64,000 bases of DNA from CAZPBC01 sp964584775 (GCA_964584775.1 CAZPBC010000002.1:1-64000), one strand, 5' to 3'; positions 42,705 to 52,065 are shown, counted from the first letter of the stretch. Translations and numbers: made by a program. The notes: generated from the letters alone by a model not told the origin.

Positions 42705-43097
42705 CTACCGCTGTCTTTCAGAAATGTTGGAGAAGAAGGTGACTTCAGAAAGGAACTGCTGGTCAAAAAGCTGTGTCAGCTCCAACTCTTGCATCAGTGC
42801 CAGTACTTCATGCGCCTTCTTAACGAGAAGAAAGCAGAGACGACGGTCATCGGTATTCTCTTTATACTGCTCGTAAATGTCGATGTAAGCACTGAGCTTC
42901 TCTTTCAAAAGCTTCTCACTCTGCAGTGTCTCTTCGGTCGCAGCAATGAGGCGGTCTAGAGTCTCCAGCTCCGTCTCAGGATGCATCTCTGGAGCTACAA
43001 TCTCCGGAAGGTCATGGTGGTCCGCTTTCACTGCATACTGTGCAGAGAGCGGCAGAACAAGCAAAAATAGAAAAATAGAGCGTTTCATTGGGAGCAT
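42705..43097 (-). CDS. Small secreted protein upstream of psd
   Basis: 130 residues with a signal peptide (SIFLFLLVLPLSAQYAVKA) and a helical acidic mature part (LDRLIAATEETLQSEKLLKEKL). I do not recognise the family. It ends 5 bases before psd and is probably co-transcribed with it. The second Met (43088) is an equally likely start. Confidence 0.65.
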   Translation of the reverse strand: MLPMKRSIFLFLLVLPLSAQYAVKADHHDLPEIVAPEMHPETELETLDRLIAATEETLQSEKLLKEKLSAYIDIYEQYKENTDDRRLCFLLVKKAHEVLALMQELELTQLFDQQFLSEVTFFSNISERQR

Positions 43098-43133
43098 TGT
43101 AGAGGATCCCTGACATTTCTTCCAAATCGGAGA

Positions 43134-43173
43134 AATCTGGATATTTCACGAACACTTGTGAAACACCCAGATT
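43134..43173. repeat. Short palindromic remnant resembling the 166-bp repeat end
   Basis: A 40-base inverted repeat (AATCTGG / CCCAGATT with inner TTTCAC / GTGAAA) shares CTGGATATTTCA and CACTTGTGAAA with the left end of the 166-bp elements at 53277 and 60808. It may be an internally deleted copy, or a separate hairpin serving as terminator of the rightward-facing flank. Low certainty. Confidence 0.4.
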
Positions 43174-43278
43174 AAAAAAGAAAAGCTACAGCATCTTTGT
43201 ATTAGAATAGTGAAATGAAGGTTGTGAATAAATTTATATATTTGCTATCCCTTTAATTTATTAAATTCGTGTTTTCGT

Positions 43279-44088
43279 ATGTTGACAACAGAAACTCTGC
43301 CCAACACACCAGGAGAGGCTTTCTTGGGGACATGCTGTCACCCGCTGAAGACTTTTCATAACCACACGAATGAGACACGGGACGTCCATCTCCTCCATAA
43401 AGTACGAACCGTCACCACCTTCGGAGGACGCTGTTGCCGTATCCTTTCCAGCTTGAGCGACAACCCTGCTTTCGCAGTTCCCATTGTCCACCTTAGCTTT
43501 TTGAGTGACCTCTCTCAGTTAGCCTACCTCGAAAGTGTCTCCTATAAAAGCTTACATAACCGTAAAATCACGATCTACAATCACCTCCACCCTGTCGCTC
43601 AAAGAGTCAAGGCGATCGCACTGCTCATTCTCAATCTGCTTAAAGTTCCTCTTTTCTACGGGAAGTACATCTCCCCTGCCACATACTCTGCCTTTGTAGA
43701 CTCGATGAAAGAGCGGGCTCTTGAACTCGCCCTCCAATTTGGTGGGGAATCGGGCCTCTACTGTATGGAGGTCGTCACCCATTTAGGAGTAACAACGCTC
43801 CAAAAAGTCACGACGATCGCCTATCTAACGATCTGTGCATTCCAAGCTTGGCGACGCTATTTGTATGAATCTGAACCTGTAAGAATAGAAAAAGCAGTCG
43901 CCCTCACCTCCCTTCTGTGTAGTGCGGACTTCCTTTGTAAAGCCACTCTCGCTCTCCTTGCCCTCGCCGGCGTCGGCGGATGGATCTACCTCACTACAGG
44001 CCTTTTCTCCAGCCTCGTCAGCTTCTCACACCACAACCAATCCGTCGCTGTCAACCTCAGTTCAGAAAAGAAGGGTGACAAGGATTGA
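43279..44088 (+). CDS. Paralogous membrane protein family, member 1 (Inc-like candidate)
   Basis: 269 residues with no signal peptide. Paired hydrophobic segments lie near 110-130 (IALLILNLLKVPLFYGKYI), 165-185 and 210-245 (LALLALAGVGGWIYLTTGLFSSL). The pattern shared with the next two genes includes a His-rich N-terminus (HPLKTFHNH), FLSDLSQLAY, a GKYI/P motif and FLCKATLALLALAG. I do not recognise a named family. Chlamydial Inc proteins are typically of this kind, but nothing else supports that role. The three genes are inserted between psd and mnmE, which are neighbours in Chlamydia. Confidence 0.65.
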   Translation: MLTTETLPNTPGEAFLGTCCHPLKTFHNHTNETRDVHLLHKVRTVTTFGGRCCRILSSLSDNPAFAVPIVHLSFLSDLSQLAYLESVSYKSLHNRKITIYNHLHPVAQRVKAIALLILNLLKVPLFYGKYISPATYSAFVDSMKERALELALQFGGESGLYCMEVVTHLGVTTLQKVTTIAYLTICAFQAWRRYLYESEPVRIEKAVALTSLLCSADFLCKATLALLALAGVGGWIYLTTGLFSSLVSFSHHNQSVAVNLSSEKKGDKD

Positions 44089-44214
44089 ATTCTCAAAGCC
44101 CCTAATCTGTAGGCTTTGAAATCTATTCTCAAAAATAGTTTTTTATTTCTTGAATATTATAAATCTATTGAGTAGGGTAGGCTCTTGTTCCATAAAACTT
44201 AACAAGAGCCTTCC

Positions 44215-45147
44215 ATGTCACTTACTGTCACCTCTAATCAAATGCAACCTGCCCAGTCCCTCCTAGGCGCTGTAGAAAATACCATTGCTCGCCCTTGGGG
44301 AACCATCCACCGTGCCGTCAATTATTCCGGAGACAAAAATCAGTTCCACACGATCCGCAAAATCACTGACCTTGTGAAGAAGGTTCTCGAGGTGTTCCAA
44401 CACACTCTCGATTATTGCTTTAAAGAAACGCTACAATACTTGAGCTTCATCTCGGATTTATCGAAAACCCTCTATGTTGAAGAGGTGGCCACCAAAGGAT
44501 GGAAGATCCAACAGGGAATGAAGAAAGAAATCGTCGTCAAAAATGGGAAGACCATAGAGGAAGAAATTACGATTGCAGACTACCGTTACCTCGAACAAAA
44601 GAATCTTCCAGACTACATCTCCTCAGAAAGGGTGATCCATGCAAAGAGTGTGGCAACGATCGTGATGAATGTCACTCAAGGTATTCTCTTTTTGGGGAAA
44701 TATGTGATCCCGACTCTCTATAAACAGGTGACCGAAGGTTTTCTAGAGGCCTGTGGGAAAGTGGCCTACAGCATCGGAGGAAGATTTCTCTTTACTTTCA
44801 CAGACGTCGCCACTCAAATCGGACTCAAGACCATCAACCGGATCTCTGCGATCTTTTTCATGACCGTCTCCTGCTATCAAGCTTGGGTTGGCTCAAAGAA
44901 AGTCTTAGAAGACAAAAAACTCGAGGGAAAAGAGATAGAAAAGCTCGAAAAGTCGACATCGAAGCAGCTCTCTGCTTTGGAGTTTGCAGGTAAAACCGTG
45001 AACTGCACACTGGCTCTTTTTGGTTTCATGGGACTTCCTTGTATTCTTTTTGGGCTGTGCGTCGATTTTGTCGCTGTGGTAGGCCAGAACCAAGGAATGC
45101 TTTCACACAAAAAAGCAGTAGACGCCGCTGCAAAAGAGCAAAAATAG
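44215..45147 (+). CDS. Paralogous membrane protein family, member 2 (Inc-like candidate)
   Basis: 310 residues. Shares FHTIRKITDLVKKVLEVFQ, ISDLSKTLY, VMNVTQGILFLGKYVIPTLY and AGKTVNCTLALFGFMG with its neighbours. An insert of about 35 charged residues after the TLY motif (KIQQGMKKEIVVKNGK) distinguishes it. Hydrophobic segments at about 145-165, 205-225 and 265-290. It has its own 126-base upstream gap, so each copy probably has its own promoter. Confidence 0.65.
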   Translation: MSLTVTSNQMQPAQSLLGAVENTIARPWGTIHRAVNYSGDKNQFHTIRKITDLVKKVLEVFQHTLDYCFKETLQYLSFISDLSKTLYVEEVATKGWKIQQGMKKEIVVKNGKTIEEEITIADYRYLEQKNLPDYISSERVIHAKSVATIVMNVTQGILFLGKYVIPTLYKQVTEGFLEACGKVAYSIGGRFLFTFTDVATQIGLKTINRISAIFFMTVSCYQAWVGSKKVLEDKKLEGKEIEKLEKSTSKQLSALEFAGKTVNCTLALFGFMGLPCILFGLCVDFVAVVGQNQGMLSHKKAVDAAAKEQK

Positions 45148-45293
45148 GCCGCCACACCGGTTTTTAAAATTATCTTTATCAGTCATTTTATTACCTTGAA
45201 ATATTAGTATTTCTAGGATAACATTGTGACCTTGATAGATTTTTTAAAATTTCATTACTTTTAAACTTAATACTCTAGAAGGATAGGTCAAAT

Positions 45294-46289
45294 ATGTCAG
45301 TTGCCGTTCAGAATTTTCCCAAAACCGTCGATTCTCCAAACACCGTCGGTAAAGCCTTTATCAATGCGGGCCGTCACCCCATTGAGACTGTGCACAACCA
45401 CATCAACTACTTAAGCAAGAGTGGAAAAGTCCACACAGTCCACACCACCCGTAAAGTCACAGACTTGGTCAACCGAGTGATCGAACTCTTCAATAAAGTT
45501 TTCAATACGGCTTACTGTGCTGTCCTTCAGCTCCACTTAAGATTTTTCAGTGATCTTTCAAAAACCCTTTATGCACCAAAGGTCGCCTACGATGCCCTTA
45601 GTGGTGAAGAGATCACCCACTACGACTACCTCAGCTACCCGCTTCAATGTGTTAAAACAGTAGCAACGGTCGTGTTGAACGTTTCGCAAACCATTCTTTT
45701 TACTGCGAAGTACATCATCCCTACCATTTACACCAAAGTCACCTCTGACTTCCTTCACTTCTGCGCCACAGCCGCCTACAATGTCGGTGGCGATGCAGGT
45801 CTCTGGATTGTCAACGCAGCGACATCGGTTGCAATGAAAACCATCAACAAAGTCGCTGCCACTGCCTTCATGCTCTTCGAGGCCTACCAGCTTTGGAGCA
45901 AGTACAGTGACCCAGATGTCCAAAAGAAAGAGACAGAAGGGAAGATGGTCTCAACGCTTCTATCAAGCGTCGAATTCCTAGGTAAAGCGGTCACTTGCAC
46001 GATGGCGTTGGCTGGAGTCGGTGGTCTGATCCCGATCATCATCGCTCTTGCGATCGACATCATCGGTGTGACCGGCCACAACCAGAAGATGGTCGACGAG
46101 CAGTGTAAAATAAAGAACGAAGCTGCTGAAAAAGCTGCTAAAGAAGAGTCTGCCGATCCACGACCTAAAACAGTCAAAGAGGCGGTAAAAGGAGCTGAAA
46201 ATGCTCGACGTATCGCTGAAGATGCTGCGGAAAGGGCAAGAGCAATAAAGCCTCCTGCTGATGCTCCTCCTGTTGAGGACGCTGCATAA
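45294..46289 (+). CDS. Paralogous membrane protein family, member 3 (Inc-like candidate)
   Basis: 331 residues. It shares HPIETVHNHINYL, VTDLVNRVIELFNK, FFSDLSKTLYAPKVAY, TILFTAKYIIPTIY and FLGKAVTCTMALAGVGG with members 1 and 2. Unlike them it has a charged Ala/Lys/Glu-rich C-terminal tail (about 270-331) that would lie in the cytoplasm of whichever side it faces. A strong terminator follows. Function unknown. Confidence 0.65.
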   Translation: MSVAVQNFPKTVDSPNTVGKAFINAGRHPIETVHNHINYLSKSGKVHTVHTTRKVTDLVNRVIELFNKVFNTAYCAVLQLHLRFFSDLSKTLYAPKVAYDALSGEEITHYDYLSYPLQCVKTVATVVLNVSQTILFTAKYIIPTIYTKVTSDFLHFCATAAYNVGGDAGLWIVNAATSVAMKTINKVAATAFMLFEAYQLWSKYSDPDVQKKETEGKMVSTLLSSVEFLGKAVTCTMALAGVGGLIPIIIALAIDIIGVTGHNQKMVDEQCKIKNEAAEKAAKEESADPRPKTVKEAVKGAENARRIAEDAAERARAIKPPADAPPVEDAA

Positions 46290-46314
46290 ATTTCATGAAA
46301 GGCGTATGATAAAA

Positions 46315-46343
46315 GGGAAGCACAGCTTGCTTCCCTTTTTTTT
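46315..46343 (+). terminator. Rho-independent terminator after the three-gene membrane family
   Basis: GGGAAGCA and TGCTTCCC form a perfect 8-bp stem with a 5-base loop, followed by a run of eight T, ending about 6 bases before the mnmE start. Confidence 0.9.
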
Positions 46344-46348
46344 GTGAT

Positions 46349-47719
46349 ATGAGTACTTCCCACTTTTTAACAGATGACACCATTGCAGCGATTGCGACCC
46401 CTCCCGGTGAAGGAGGCGTGGCGATCGTCCGTATCTCAGGCCCTGATGCAATCGATGTCGCAGACCGTATCTTTAGCGGCGCTGTCCACATCTTCCCCAG
46501 CCACACACTCCACTACGGCTTTGTGATTAACGAGGAGGGGGACAACGTCGACGAGGTCTTGATGGTTCCCTTCCTCGGTGGACGTTCCTATACGGGAGAG
46601 CCGGTGGTCGAAATCCACTGCCACGGAGGAGTTCTCATCACGAGAAATGTGCTCGATGTGGTTCTTCAAGCTGGAGCGCGTCCCGCTCGGGCTGGAGAGT
46701 TCACGGAGCGGGCCTTTCTGAATGGAAAGCTCGATCTTGCACAAGCGGAAGCCGTGCAAAACCTGATCTCCGCCAAAAACCAGTACGCTCTTAAAGCCGC
46801 AGAAGGCCAGCTAGAGGGACATCTTTCCAAAAAAGTCCGCTCTTATCAAGAACGCCTCCTCGACCCGATGAGTATCATCGAAGCGTGGATTGATTACCCC
46901 GAAGAAGATCTAGAGTTCTCCCCTTTTGAAAACGTCATCGTCTCTCTCGAAGAGGTCGTCAGTGAAATGGAACACCTTCTCAGCCGGTTCAAAGAGACCA
47001 AGATGTGGATCGATGGGATTGGACTCTGTCTTGTTGGTGCACCCAACGTCGGGAAATCATCGATCATGAACCAGCTTCTCGGCAAGGAGAAGGCGATCGT
47101 CTCCAGCACCCCTGGAACCACCCGTGACCTGATCGATGCGGAATTCCGCCTCTCCGGTCTTCACTTCAGACTCACCGACACGGCTGGAGTGAGAATCACC
47201 GATGAAGAGATTGAAAAAGAGGGAATCCGCCGCTCTTACCTTGCAATGGAGCGCGCTGACCTGGTCCTCCTCGTCCTCGACCTAGAAAAGGGTTTGCGTG
47301 AAGAGGATGCAAAACTCCTCAACGACGTGCCAAAGGAAAAGACCATTGTGGTGTGGAACAAGTGTGACCTCAAAAAGGGAGAACGCGCGATCGTTCCTCT
47401 CTCCCCGGTGGTCGAACTCTCTGCAAAGACAGGTGAGGGTATCCTCGAGCTTGAAGCCACCATCGACCAACTGCTTTTTGAAGGAAAGGTGCCCACACTC
47501 GATGAGGCCGTCATCACCACAGAGCGCCACTACGAAGCTTTAACTAAGGCAAAAGAGGGAGTGCTTGCAGCGATCGCAGGACTCAAAGAGAGACGTTCTG
47601 CAGAGTTTGTCTCGAGCGACCTACGCCTCGCTCTTTCTGAACTTTCTACTATCCTCGGTCAAGAGATCACCGAAGAACTCTTAAGCCGCATCTTTTCTAA
47701 CTTCTGTGTGGGAAAATGA
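46349..47719 (+). CDS. mnmE: tRNA modification GTPase MnmE (TrmE/ThdF)
   Basis: With MnmG it modifies U34 of certain tRNAs. The 456 residues show the N-terminal folate-binding part (IAAIATPPGEGGVAIVRISG, EIHCHGGV, RPARAGEFTERAFLNGKLDLAQAEAV), the GTPase G domain (GAPNVGKSSIMNQLL, DTAGVR, WNKCDL) and the C-terminal motif CVGK in place of the usual CIGK. The ATG follows a strong terminator. The stop overlaps the nth start (ATGA). Confidence 0.97.
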   Translation: MSTSHFLTDDTIAAIATPPGEGGVAIVRISGPDAIDVADRIFSGAVHIFPSHTLHYGFVINEEGDNVDEVLMVPFLGGRSYTGEPVVEIHCHGGVLITRNVLDVVLQAGARPARAGEFTERAFLNGKLDLAQAEAVQNLISAKNQYALKAAEGQLEGHLSKKVRSYQERLLDPMSIIEAWIDYPEEDLEFSPFENVIVSLEEVVSEMEHLLSRFKETKMWIDGIGLCLVGAPNVGKSSIMNQLLGKEKAIVSSTPGTTRDLIDAEFRLSGLHFRLTDTAGVRITDEEIEKEGIRRSYLAMERADLVLLVLDLEKGLREEDAKLLNDVPKEKTIVVWNKCDLKKGERAIVPLSPVVELSAKTGEGILELEATIDQLLFEGKVPTLDEAVITTERHYEALTKAKEGVLAAIAGLKERRSAEFVSSDLRLALSELSTILGQEITEELLSRIFSNFCVGK

Positions 47720-48330
47720 AGAAAAAAGAGCGCATCGAATTCATCATTCAAGAACTCGAACGCCTCTATCCTGATCCACAAGTCCCCTTGAGCCACACAA
47801 GCCACTACACCCTCCTCATCGCCGTCCTCCTCTCTGCCCAGTGCACAGACGAAAGGGTCAACCTCACGACTCCCCGCCTCTTCAAAAAAGCGGACACCCC
47901 AGAAAAGATGATGCACCTTGAACTCGAGGAAATTGAAGAGATCATCCGTCCGATTGGGCTCACGAAACAAAAAGCAAGAGCCCTCAAAGAGCTGTCCAAG
48001 ATCTTGGTGGAGAAACATGGAGGAGAGGTGCCATCGACTTTTGAGGAGTTAGAAGCATTGCCAGGTGTGGGGCACAAGACAGCTTCTGTGGTGATGACTC
48101 AGGCCTTTCATCTCCCCGCTTTTCCGGTCGACACACACATCCACCGGCTCGCAGAGCGCTGGAAGCTCTCTAGCGGAAAAAATGTCGTCCAGACAGAGAA
48201 AGATCTGAAGCGTTGCTTTCCAGAAGCGCTTTGGAACAAGCTCCACCTACAAATCATCTTCTTTGGAAGAGAGTATTGTCCTGCAAGAGGGCACGATAAA
48301 AAGCAGTGCCCTATCTGCTCAAGAATTTAG
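47716..48330 (+). CDS. nth: Endonuclease III (Nth)
   Basis: DNA glycosylase/AP lyase of base excision repair, 204 residues. It has the helix-hairpin-helix LPGVGHKTASVVM with the catalytic Lys (K in GHKTA) and the FPVDTHIHRLAERW segment containing the catalytic Asp. The iron-sulfur loop is unusual: C-x9-C-x2-C with no fourth Cys, where the family has C-x6-C-x2-C-x5-C. The protein ends three residues later. It is coupled to mnmE, the same order as in Chlamydia. Confidence 0.94.
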   Translation: MKKKERIEFIIQELERLYPDPQVPLSHTSHYTLLIAVLLSAQCTDERVNLTTPRLFKKADTPEKMMHLELEEIEEIIRPIGLTKQKARALKELSKILVEKHGGEVPSTFEELEALPGVGHKTASVVMTQAFHLPAFPVDTHIHRLAERWKLSSGKNVVQTEKDLKRCFPEALWNKLHLQIIFFGREYCPARGHDKKQCPICSRI

Positions 48331-48340
48331 ATGTAAAAAA

Positions 48341-48832
48341 TTAGGCGCCACAGGAAGTGTCTCTACCCGTCCCTGCACACTCTGCATCAATCAAATTCCA
48401 GATTTGCAAAGAAGGGAATTCACCAAAGACCTTTTCGTAGAGATCAGAAAACTTCTGTTTTTTAGCTAAGTGCTCTTCAAGAGTCGTAGTATCTTCGCTG
48501 GTCCTCGGCTTATGGTGAATAAAGGAGCCGAGCGCACTTTCACAAAAGTGAGCGTATTCTTGTGTAAAGAGGATAAAGGTGTGCCAGAGGTGGTCGACCG
48601 CGCTGGAACACATCGGCACCGTCTCATCAGAATAGATCTTTGCAATAACGAAGAACCGTTTGAGTTCCTTTTCAAGAGAAGCAGCCTCTTCGAACGATCC
48701 ACCGTAATCACGTTGATAGCGTTCGAGGACATGGTGAGAGATCGGAGTCTCCATCACACGTTGTGTCATCTCCTCCTTTCCTGCAAAGAGTAAGATGGGA
48801 AGAATGAAAAAAAGAAAGGATGCTCTTTTCAT
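48341..48832 (-). CDS. Secreted protein of the glycine-rich-domain-like (GRDP-like) family
   Basis: 163 residues with a signal peptide (ASFLFFILPILLFAG). The conserved core VDHLWHTFILFTQEYAHFC followed by FIHHKP matches the 'D.lWH.hIL.t..Y..FC...g..ihH.P' pattern of the bacterial relatives of plant GRDP proteins. Biochemical function of the family is unknown. Gene ends 10 bases from the convergent nth stop. Confidence 0.65.
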   Translation of the reverse strand: MKRASFLFFILPILLFAGKEEMTQRVMETPISHHVLERYQRDYGGSFEEAASLEKELKRFFVIAKIYSDETVPMCSSAVDHLWHTFILFTQEYAHFCESALGSFIHHKPRTSEDTTTLEEHLAKKQKFSDLYEKVFGEFPSLQIWNLIDAECAGTGRDTSCGA

Positions 48833-48897
48833 AAAATAACCCTCGTTTTGTCAAAGATGATAGAGAGTCAAAGGCATGTTGTCAACAACCTGGATCC

Positions 48898-49938
48898 TCA
48901 GAAGCCGACACGGATGCCGCCGTAGAGTCCATGAAGCATCAGGTTAGAGCCGTTATCCGAAGTGGACCCACCCCCGGCACCAGTCACAGCACCTGCAGTT
49001 CCATCGAAAATATTCTCTTGCCAAAGCTTGCGTATCTGAGGAAGGTTCCACCAGTTGATGAACTCATATCCCAAGTGCAGATCGATATGGCGTCCACAAT
49101 AACAGATTTTATAGGAGAGCCCTGTTTGGAGATGGACACCAGGGGTGCAGAGTGGGTAATCGGAAATGATATCGCAAAACGCAAAAAACTCTTCTTGATT
49201 GACAAAGGTCTCAATGTAAGCCTCTGACTCCTGATAGCCTGCAACAACGGAAAACGCTCCACGGACAATCCAATCCAAACCGCACATCCAAGAAAGACGG
49301 TAATCGGTACCGAGTTCAAAACCGAGTGCCTTGTAGTCGGAGTTCCAAAGAGCAATCTCACACAATAAGTTACAGTCGGGCACTCGAGAATCAATATTCT
49401 GTTCGAGGCGGAGTCCTTGGAGACCAAAAAAGGTGTTGATACAGTGCCCTTCACAGAGAGAAAATTGACGTCCGACAAGCAGGTCGACTGTCTGATAGTG
49501 CAGGGTATTTATGCTCATCAGTTGCCCTACTGGAAAACCGGATGGGTTGTAGAGGGACTCCAAGTATAAAGTCGTAGGGCTATCACCACAGCAATCTGCA
49601 CTATCAGATTGACGGGTCCAGAAGTAGGTATAGTGAGCCATCAACTGATAATCACAGTGGCAGCCGAGTGGGGAAGCTAGATGGATGCGGAATCCTGGAT
49701 CCCAGCGGTACTCAACAGAAAGGTAGTCCACATCGGTGACTCCATTCTCTTCTTGCACATAGGCAGCATAATCCTGGCCCGTCTTACACGCGTGCCAGTA
49801 GAGAACATCCACGCCCACCTCTAAATCATCAAAAAGGCAACAATCCGTAAGACAACCACACGTTCCTCCATAAACAGTACCCACCTGCACGATGAAGGCA
49901 ACCAAAAATCCGAATAAGAAACGTGTGGCGTTGGTCAT
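48898..49938 (-). CDS. MOMP-like outer membrane protein (array member 1, divergent)
   Basis: Signal peptide (FLFGFLVAFIVQVGTVYG) and mature barrel ending in Phe (GLYGGIRVGF). Shares FFGLQGLRLEQ, SDYKALGFELG, LCTPGVHLQTGLSYKICYC and YEFINWWN with the array. The start 49938 (MTNATRF) has GAGG seven bases before it. It differs from the other members by lacking the CFDPCGGW motif (it has LTDCCLFDDLEVGVDVLYWHAC instead) and is the most distant copy. It follows the next gene by 15 bases in one operon. Likely a porin or a structural protein cross-linked by disulfides in place of peptidoglycan strength. Confidence 0.82.
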   Translation of the reverse strand: MTNATRFLFGFLVAFIVQVGTVYGGTCGCLTDCCLFDDLEVGVDVLYWHACKTGQDYAAYVQEENGVTDVDYLSVEYRWDPGFRIHLASPLGCHCDYQLMAHYTYFWTRQSDSADCCGDSPTTLYLESLYNPSGFPVGQLMSINTLHYQTVDLLVGRQFSLCEGHCINTFFGLQGLRLEQNIDSRVPDCNLLCEIALWNSDYKALGFELGTDYRLSWMCGLDWIVRGAFSVVAGYQESEAYIETFVNQEEFFAFCDIISDYPLCTPGVHLQTGLSYKICYCGRHIDLHLGYEFINWWNLPQIRKLWQENIFDGTAGAVTGAGGGSTSDNGSNLMLHGLYGGIRVGF

Positions 49939-49953
49939 GAACATCCTCAGGCG

Positions 49954-50955
49954 TTAGAAGCCGACACCCATGCCTACAAAGAGGCCGTGCATCATCAAGT
50001 TTCCACCTGTAGACGAAGTCGTTGTCTGCTGCCCTGCAATCCCATATTGACGGATCTGTGCGACATTCCACCAATCGGTGAACTCATATCCAATGCGGAA
50101 GGTGAAATCGCGGTCGCACCAGCATTTGTCGTAAGAGAGTCCCACCTGTAGATGAACACCTGGGGTGCAGAGACCCTTATCGTCGCTATACTCTCTCGCT
50201 CCTATGAAGGTGTCACTCACAAAAAACGACTCCTCTCTCTCAACATCGTTGCAACCAGCCACGAAGGAGACACCCGCACGGGTGAAGAGTCCTAAACCAC
50301 ATTCAAGGTCATAGTTGTAAAGAGCTCCAAGCTCAAGACCGAGAGCTTTGTAATCAGAGATCCAGGATAAGTCGGTAAAGTTGCCAATCGCAACCGTCTG
50401 GTTACGCTGGACCAGTCCCTGACGGATTTTGACTCCTTGGATTCCAAAGAAGGGCTTGATCTTCTGACACTTACAGAAGCAGAACTCATACCCAAGAAGC
50501 ACATCAAAGGTTTGATAAGTGAGCGTGTTCCTTGCATCGATCTCACCAAGAGTGCTGTTAGGATCAGAACCGTTGGAGCTGATCAAAGCCACATTGGTTC
50601 CCGATTCCACATGATCACTTCCGCTCGCCCAAAGATAGGTGTAGGATGCACACATGTCCCAGCCGCAATAGACATTTTCTTTTCCTGCATAGAGACGGAA
50701 CCCAGGCTCCCAGCCCATCGGAGCGTAGTGGGGCTCAGCAGCTGTCAAATTTGTGACAGAGGTGTCGATGGTGACACCATACTGAGGGTTATCCTTGCAA
50801 ACATTCCAGAAAAGAAAGTCAGCGCCGACACTCCAACCCCCACAGGGATCGAAGCACTCATCGGTCGGGCAGCATTGATCTGCCTGTATTGGAGACACTT
50901 GAAGTGCAAACAACGCACTCAAAGTGAGTAGTTTTCGGAAAAATTGGCTCATCAA
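49954..50955 (-). CDS. MOMP-like outer membrane protein (array member 2)
   Basis: 333 residues, with the array hallmarks CCPTDECFDPCGGWSVGADFLFWN, EFCFCKCQKIKPFFGIQGVKI, SDYKALGLELGAL, LCTPGVHLQVGLSYDKCWC and the end LMMHGLFVGMGVGF. About 15 Cys in the mature part allow extensive disulfide cross-linking. It has an insertion near residue 115-130 (ISSNGSDPNSTLGEID) that probably forms a surface loop. First gene of a two-gene operon with member 1. Confidence 0.85.
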   Translation of the reverse strand: MMSQFFRKLLTLSALFALQVSPIQADQCCPTDECFDPCGGWSVGADFLFWNVCKDNPQYGVTIDTSVTNLTAAEPHYAPMGWEPGFRLYAGKENVYCGWDMCASYTYLWASGSDHVESGTNVALISSNGSDPNSTLGEIDARNTLTYQTFDVLLGYEFCFCKCQKIKPFFGIQGVKIRQGLVQRNQTVAIGNFTDLSWISDYKALGLELGALYNYDLECGLGLFTRAGVSFVAGCNDVEREESFFVSDTFIGAREYSDDKGLCTPGVHLQVGLSYDKCWCDRDFTFRIGYEFTDWWNVAQIRQYGIAGQQTTTSSTGGNLMMHGLFVGMGVGF

Positions 50956-51021
50956 AAGCTCCTTGTCTCGTTAAAAAATTGCTATATTATTCTGAAGATA
51001 GGTCAACGGACGATTTAGTGC

Positions 51022-51054
51022 AAAAAAAGGAGCCCTAAAAAGGACTCCTTTTTC
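51022..51054 (-). terminator. Terminator after OMP array member 3
   Basis: On the minus strand AAAAAGGAGTCC pairs with GGGCTCCTTTTT across a 5-base loop and is followed by a T-run. Separates array members 3 and 2 into distinct transcripts. Confidence 0.75.
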
Positions 51055-51078
51055 TTTAAATCAGCTAGACGGATCCGT

Positions 51079-52065
51079 TTAGAAGCCGACATTCGCTCCT
51101 AAGAAGAGACCGTGCATCATCAGGTTTCCGCCTGTCGAATGTGTCGAAGTGGGAAGACCCGATGCAGGGTAGCGGCGCACCAATGGAACATTCCACCAGT
51201 TTTGGAACTCATATCCCACACGGAAACCAAAGTCCCATCCACACCAGCACTTCTCGTAGGTCAATCCCACTTGCAGTTGCAGTCCAGGGGTACAAAGGCC
51301 TCTGTCATCTATTAAATCATTTACAAAAATGGAAGAACCATTGTTCACAAGGTCAACCAATTCAGAGTCGTCGTTTCCAGCAACAAAAGAGACGGCCGTT
51401 TTTGTGAAGAGTCCTACTCCACAATCCAAGTCGTAGCTATAGACCGTTCCAAGCTCGAGCCCAAGAGCTTTGTAGTCCGACTGCCAACCTACAGCATTGA
51501 GACTCAAAGTAGGGCTTGATTGAAGGATCTCAACTTGAGCATATTGTTGCTTAATTTTTACGCCTTGAATCCCAAAGAAAGGTCTGATTCTCTGACACTT
51601 GCAGAAGCAAAACTCATATCCTAAGAGAACATCGAATGTCTGGTATGTCAGGTTGTTTTGAGCTGCGATTGCTTCAGCAGGCTTCTGAGTTAATCCAATG
51701 GTGTTGACAAGGGTAGAGTTGGTATCGTCAAGTCCCTTCGTATCGCCATCGGCAGAAACACGTGTGTAAGAAGCATAGAAGTCCCATCCGCAGAAAACAT
51801 TTTCTTTTCCTAGGAAGACGCGGAATCCAGGCTCCCATCCAATTGGAGCGTACTGGTATGTGGCTTCAAGTTCGTTGGTCGAGCTCACGAGCGTCGCCGC
51901 ATAGTCAGGGTTGTCTTTACAGATATTCCAGTATAGGAAGTCCGCACCGACGCTCCATCCACCACACGGATCAAAGCATTCATCTTGTGGACAGCAGTTA
52001 TCTGCCTGAATATGAGCAGCTTGCATTGAAACTAATGCCAGTGCTGCAAAGAAAATTCGTTTCAT
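51079..52065 (-). CDS. MOMP-like outer membrane protein (array member 3)
   Basis: 328 residues. Signal peptide (FFAALALVSMQAAHIQA) then DNCCPQDECFDPCGGW, EFCFCKCQRIRPFFGIQGVKI, SDYKALGLELGTVYSYDLDCG, LCTPGLQLQVGLTYEKCWC and the end LMMHGLFLGANVGF. About 13 Cys. The variable loops (near 60, 115-130, 170-190 and 220-245) differ strongly from its neighbours, as expected for surface-exposed regions. Confidence 0.86.
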   Translation of the reverse strand: MKRIFFAALALVSMQAAHIQADNCCPQDECFDPCGGWSVGADFLYWNICKDNPDYAATLVSSTNELEATYQYAPIGWEPGFRVFLGKENVFCGWDFYASYTRVSADGDTKGLDDTNSTLVNTIGLTQKPAEAIAAQNNLTYQTFDVLLGYEFCFCKCQRIRPFFGIQGVKIKQQYAQVEILQSSPTLSLNAVGWQSDYKALGLELGTVYSYDLDCGVGLFTKTAVSFVAGNDDSELVDLVNNGSSIFVNDLIDDRGLCTPGLQLQVGLTYEKCWCGWDFGFRVGYEFQNWWNVPLVRRYPASGLPTSTHSTGGNLMMHGLFLGANVGF

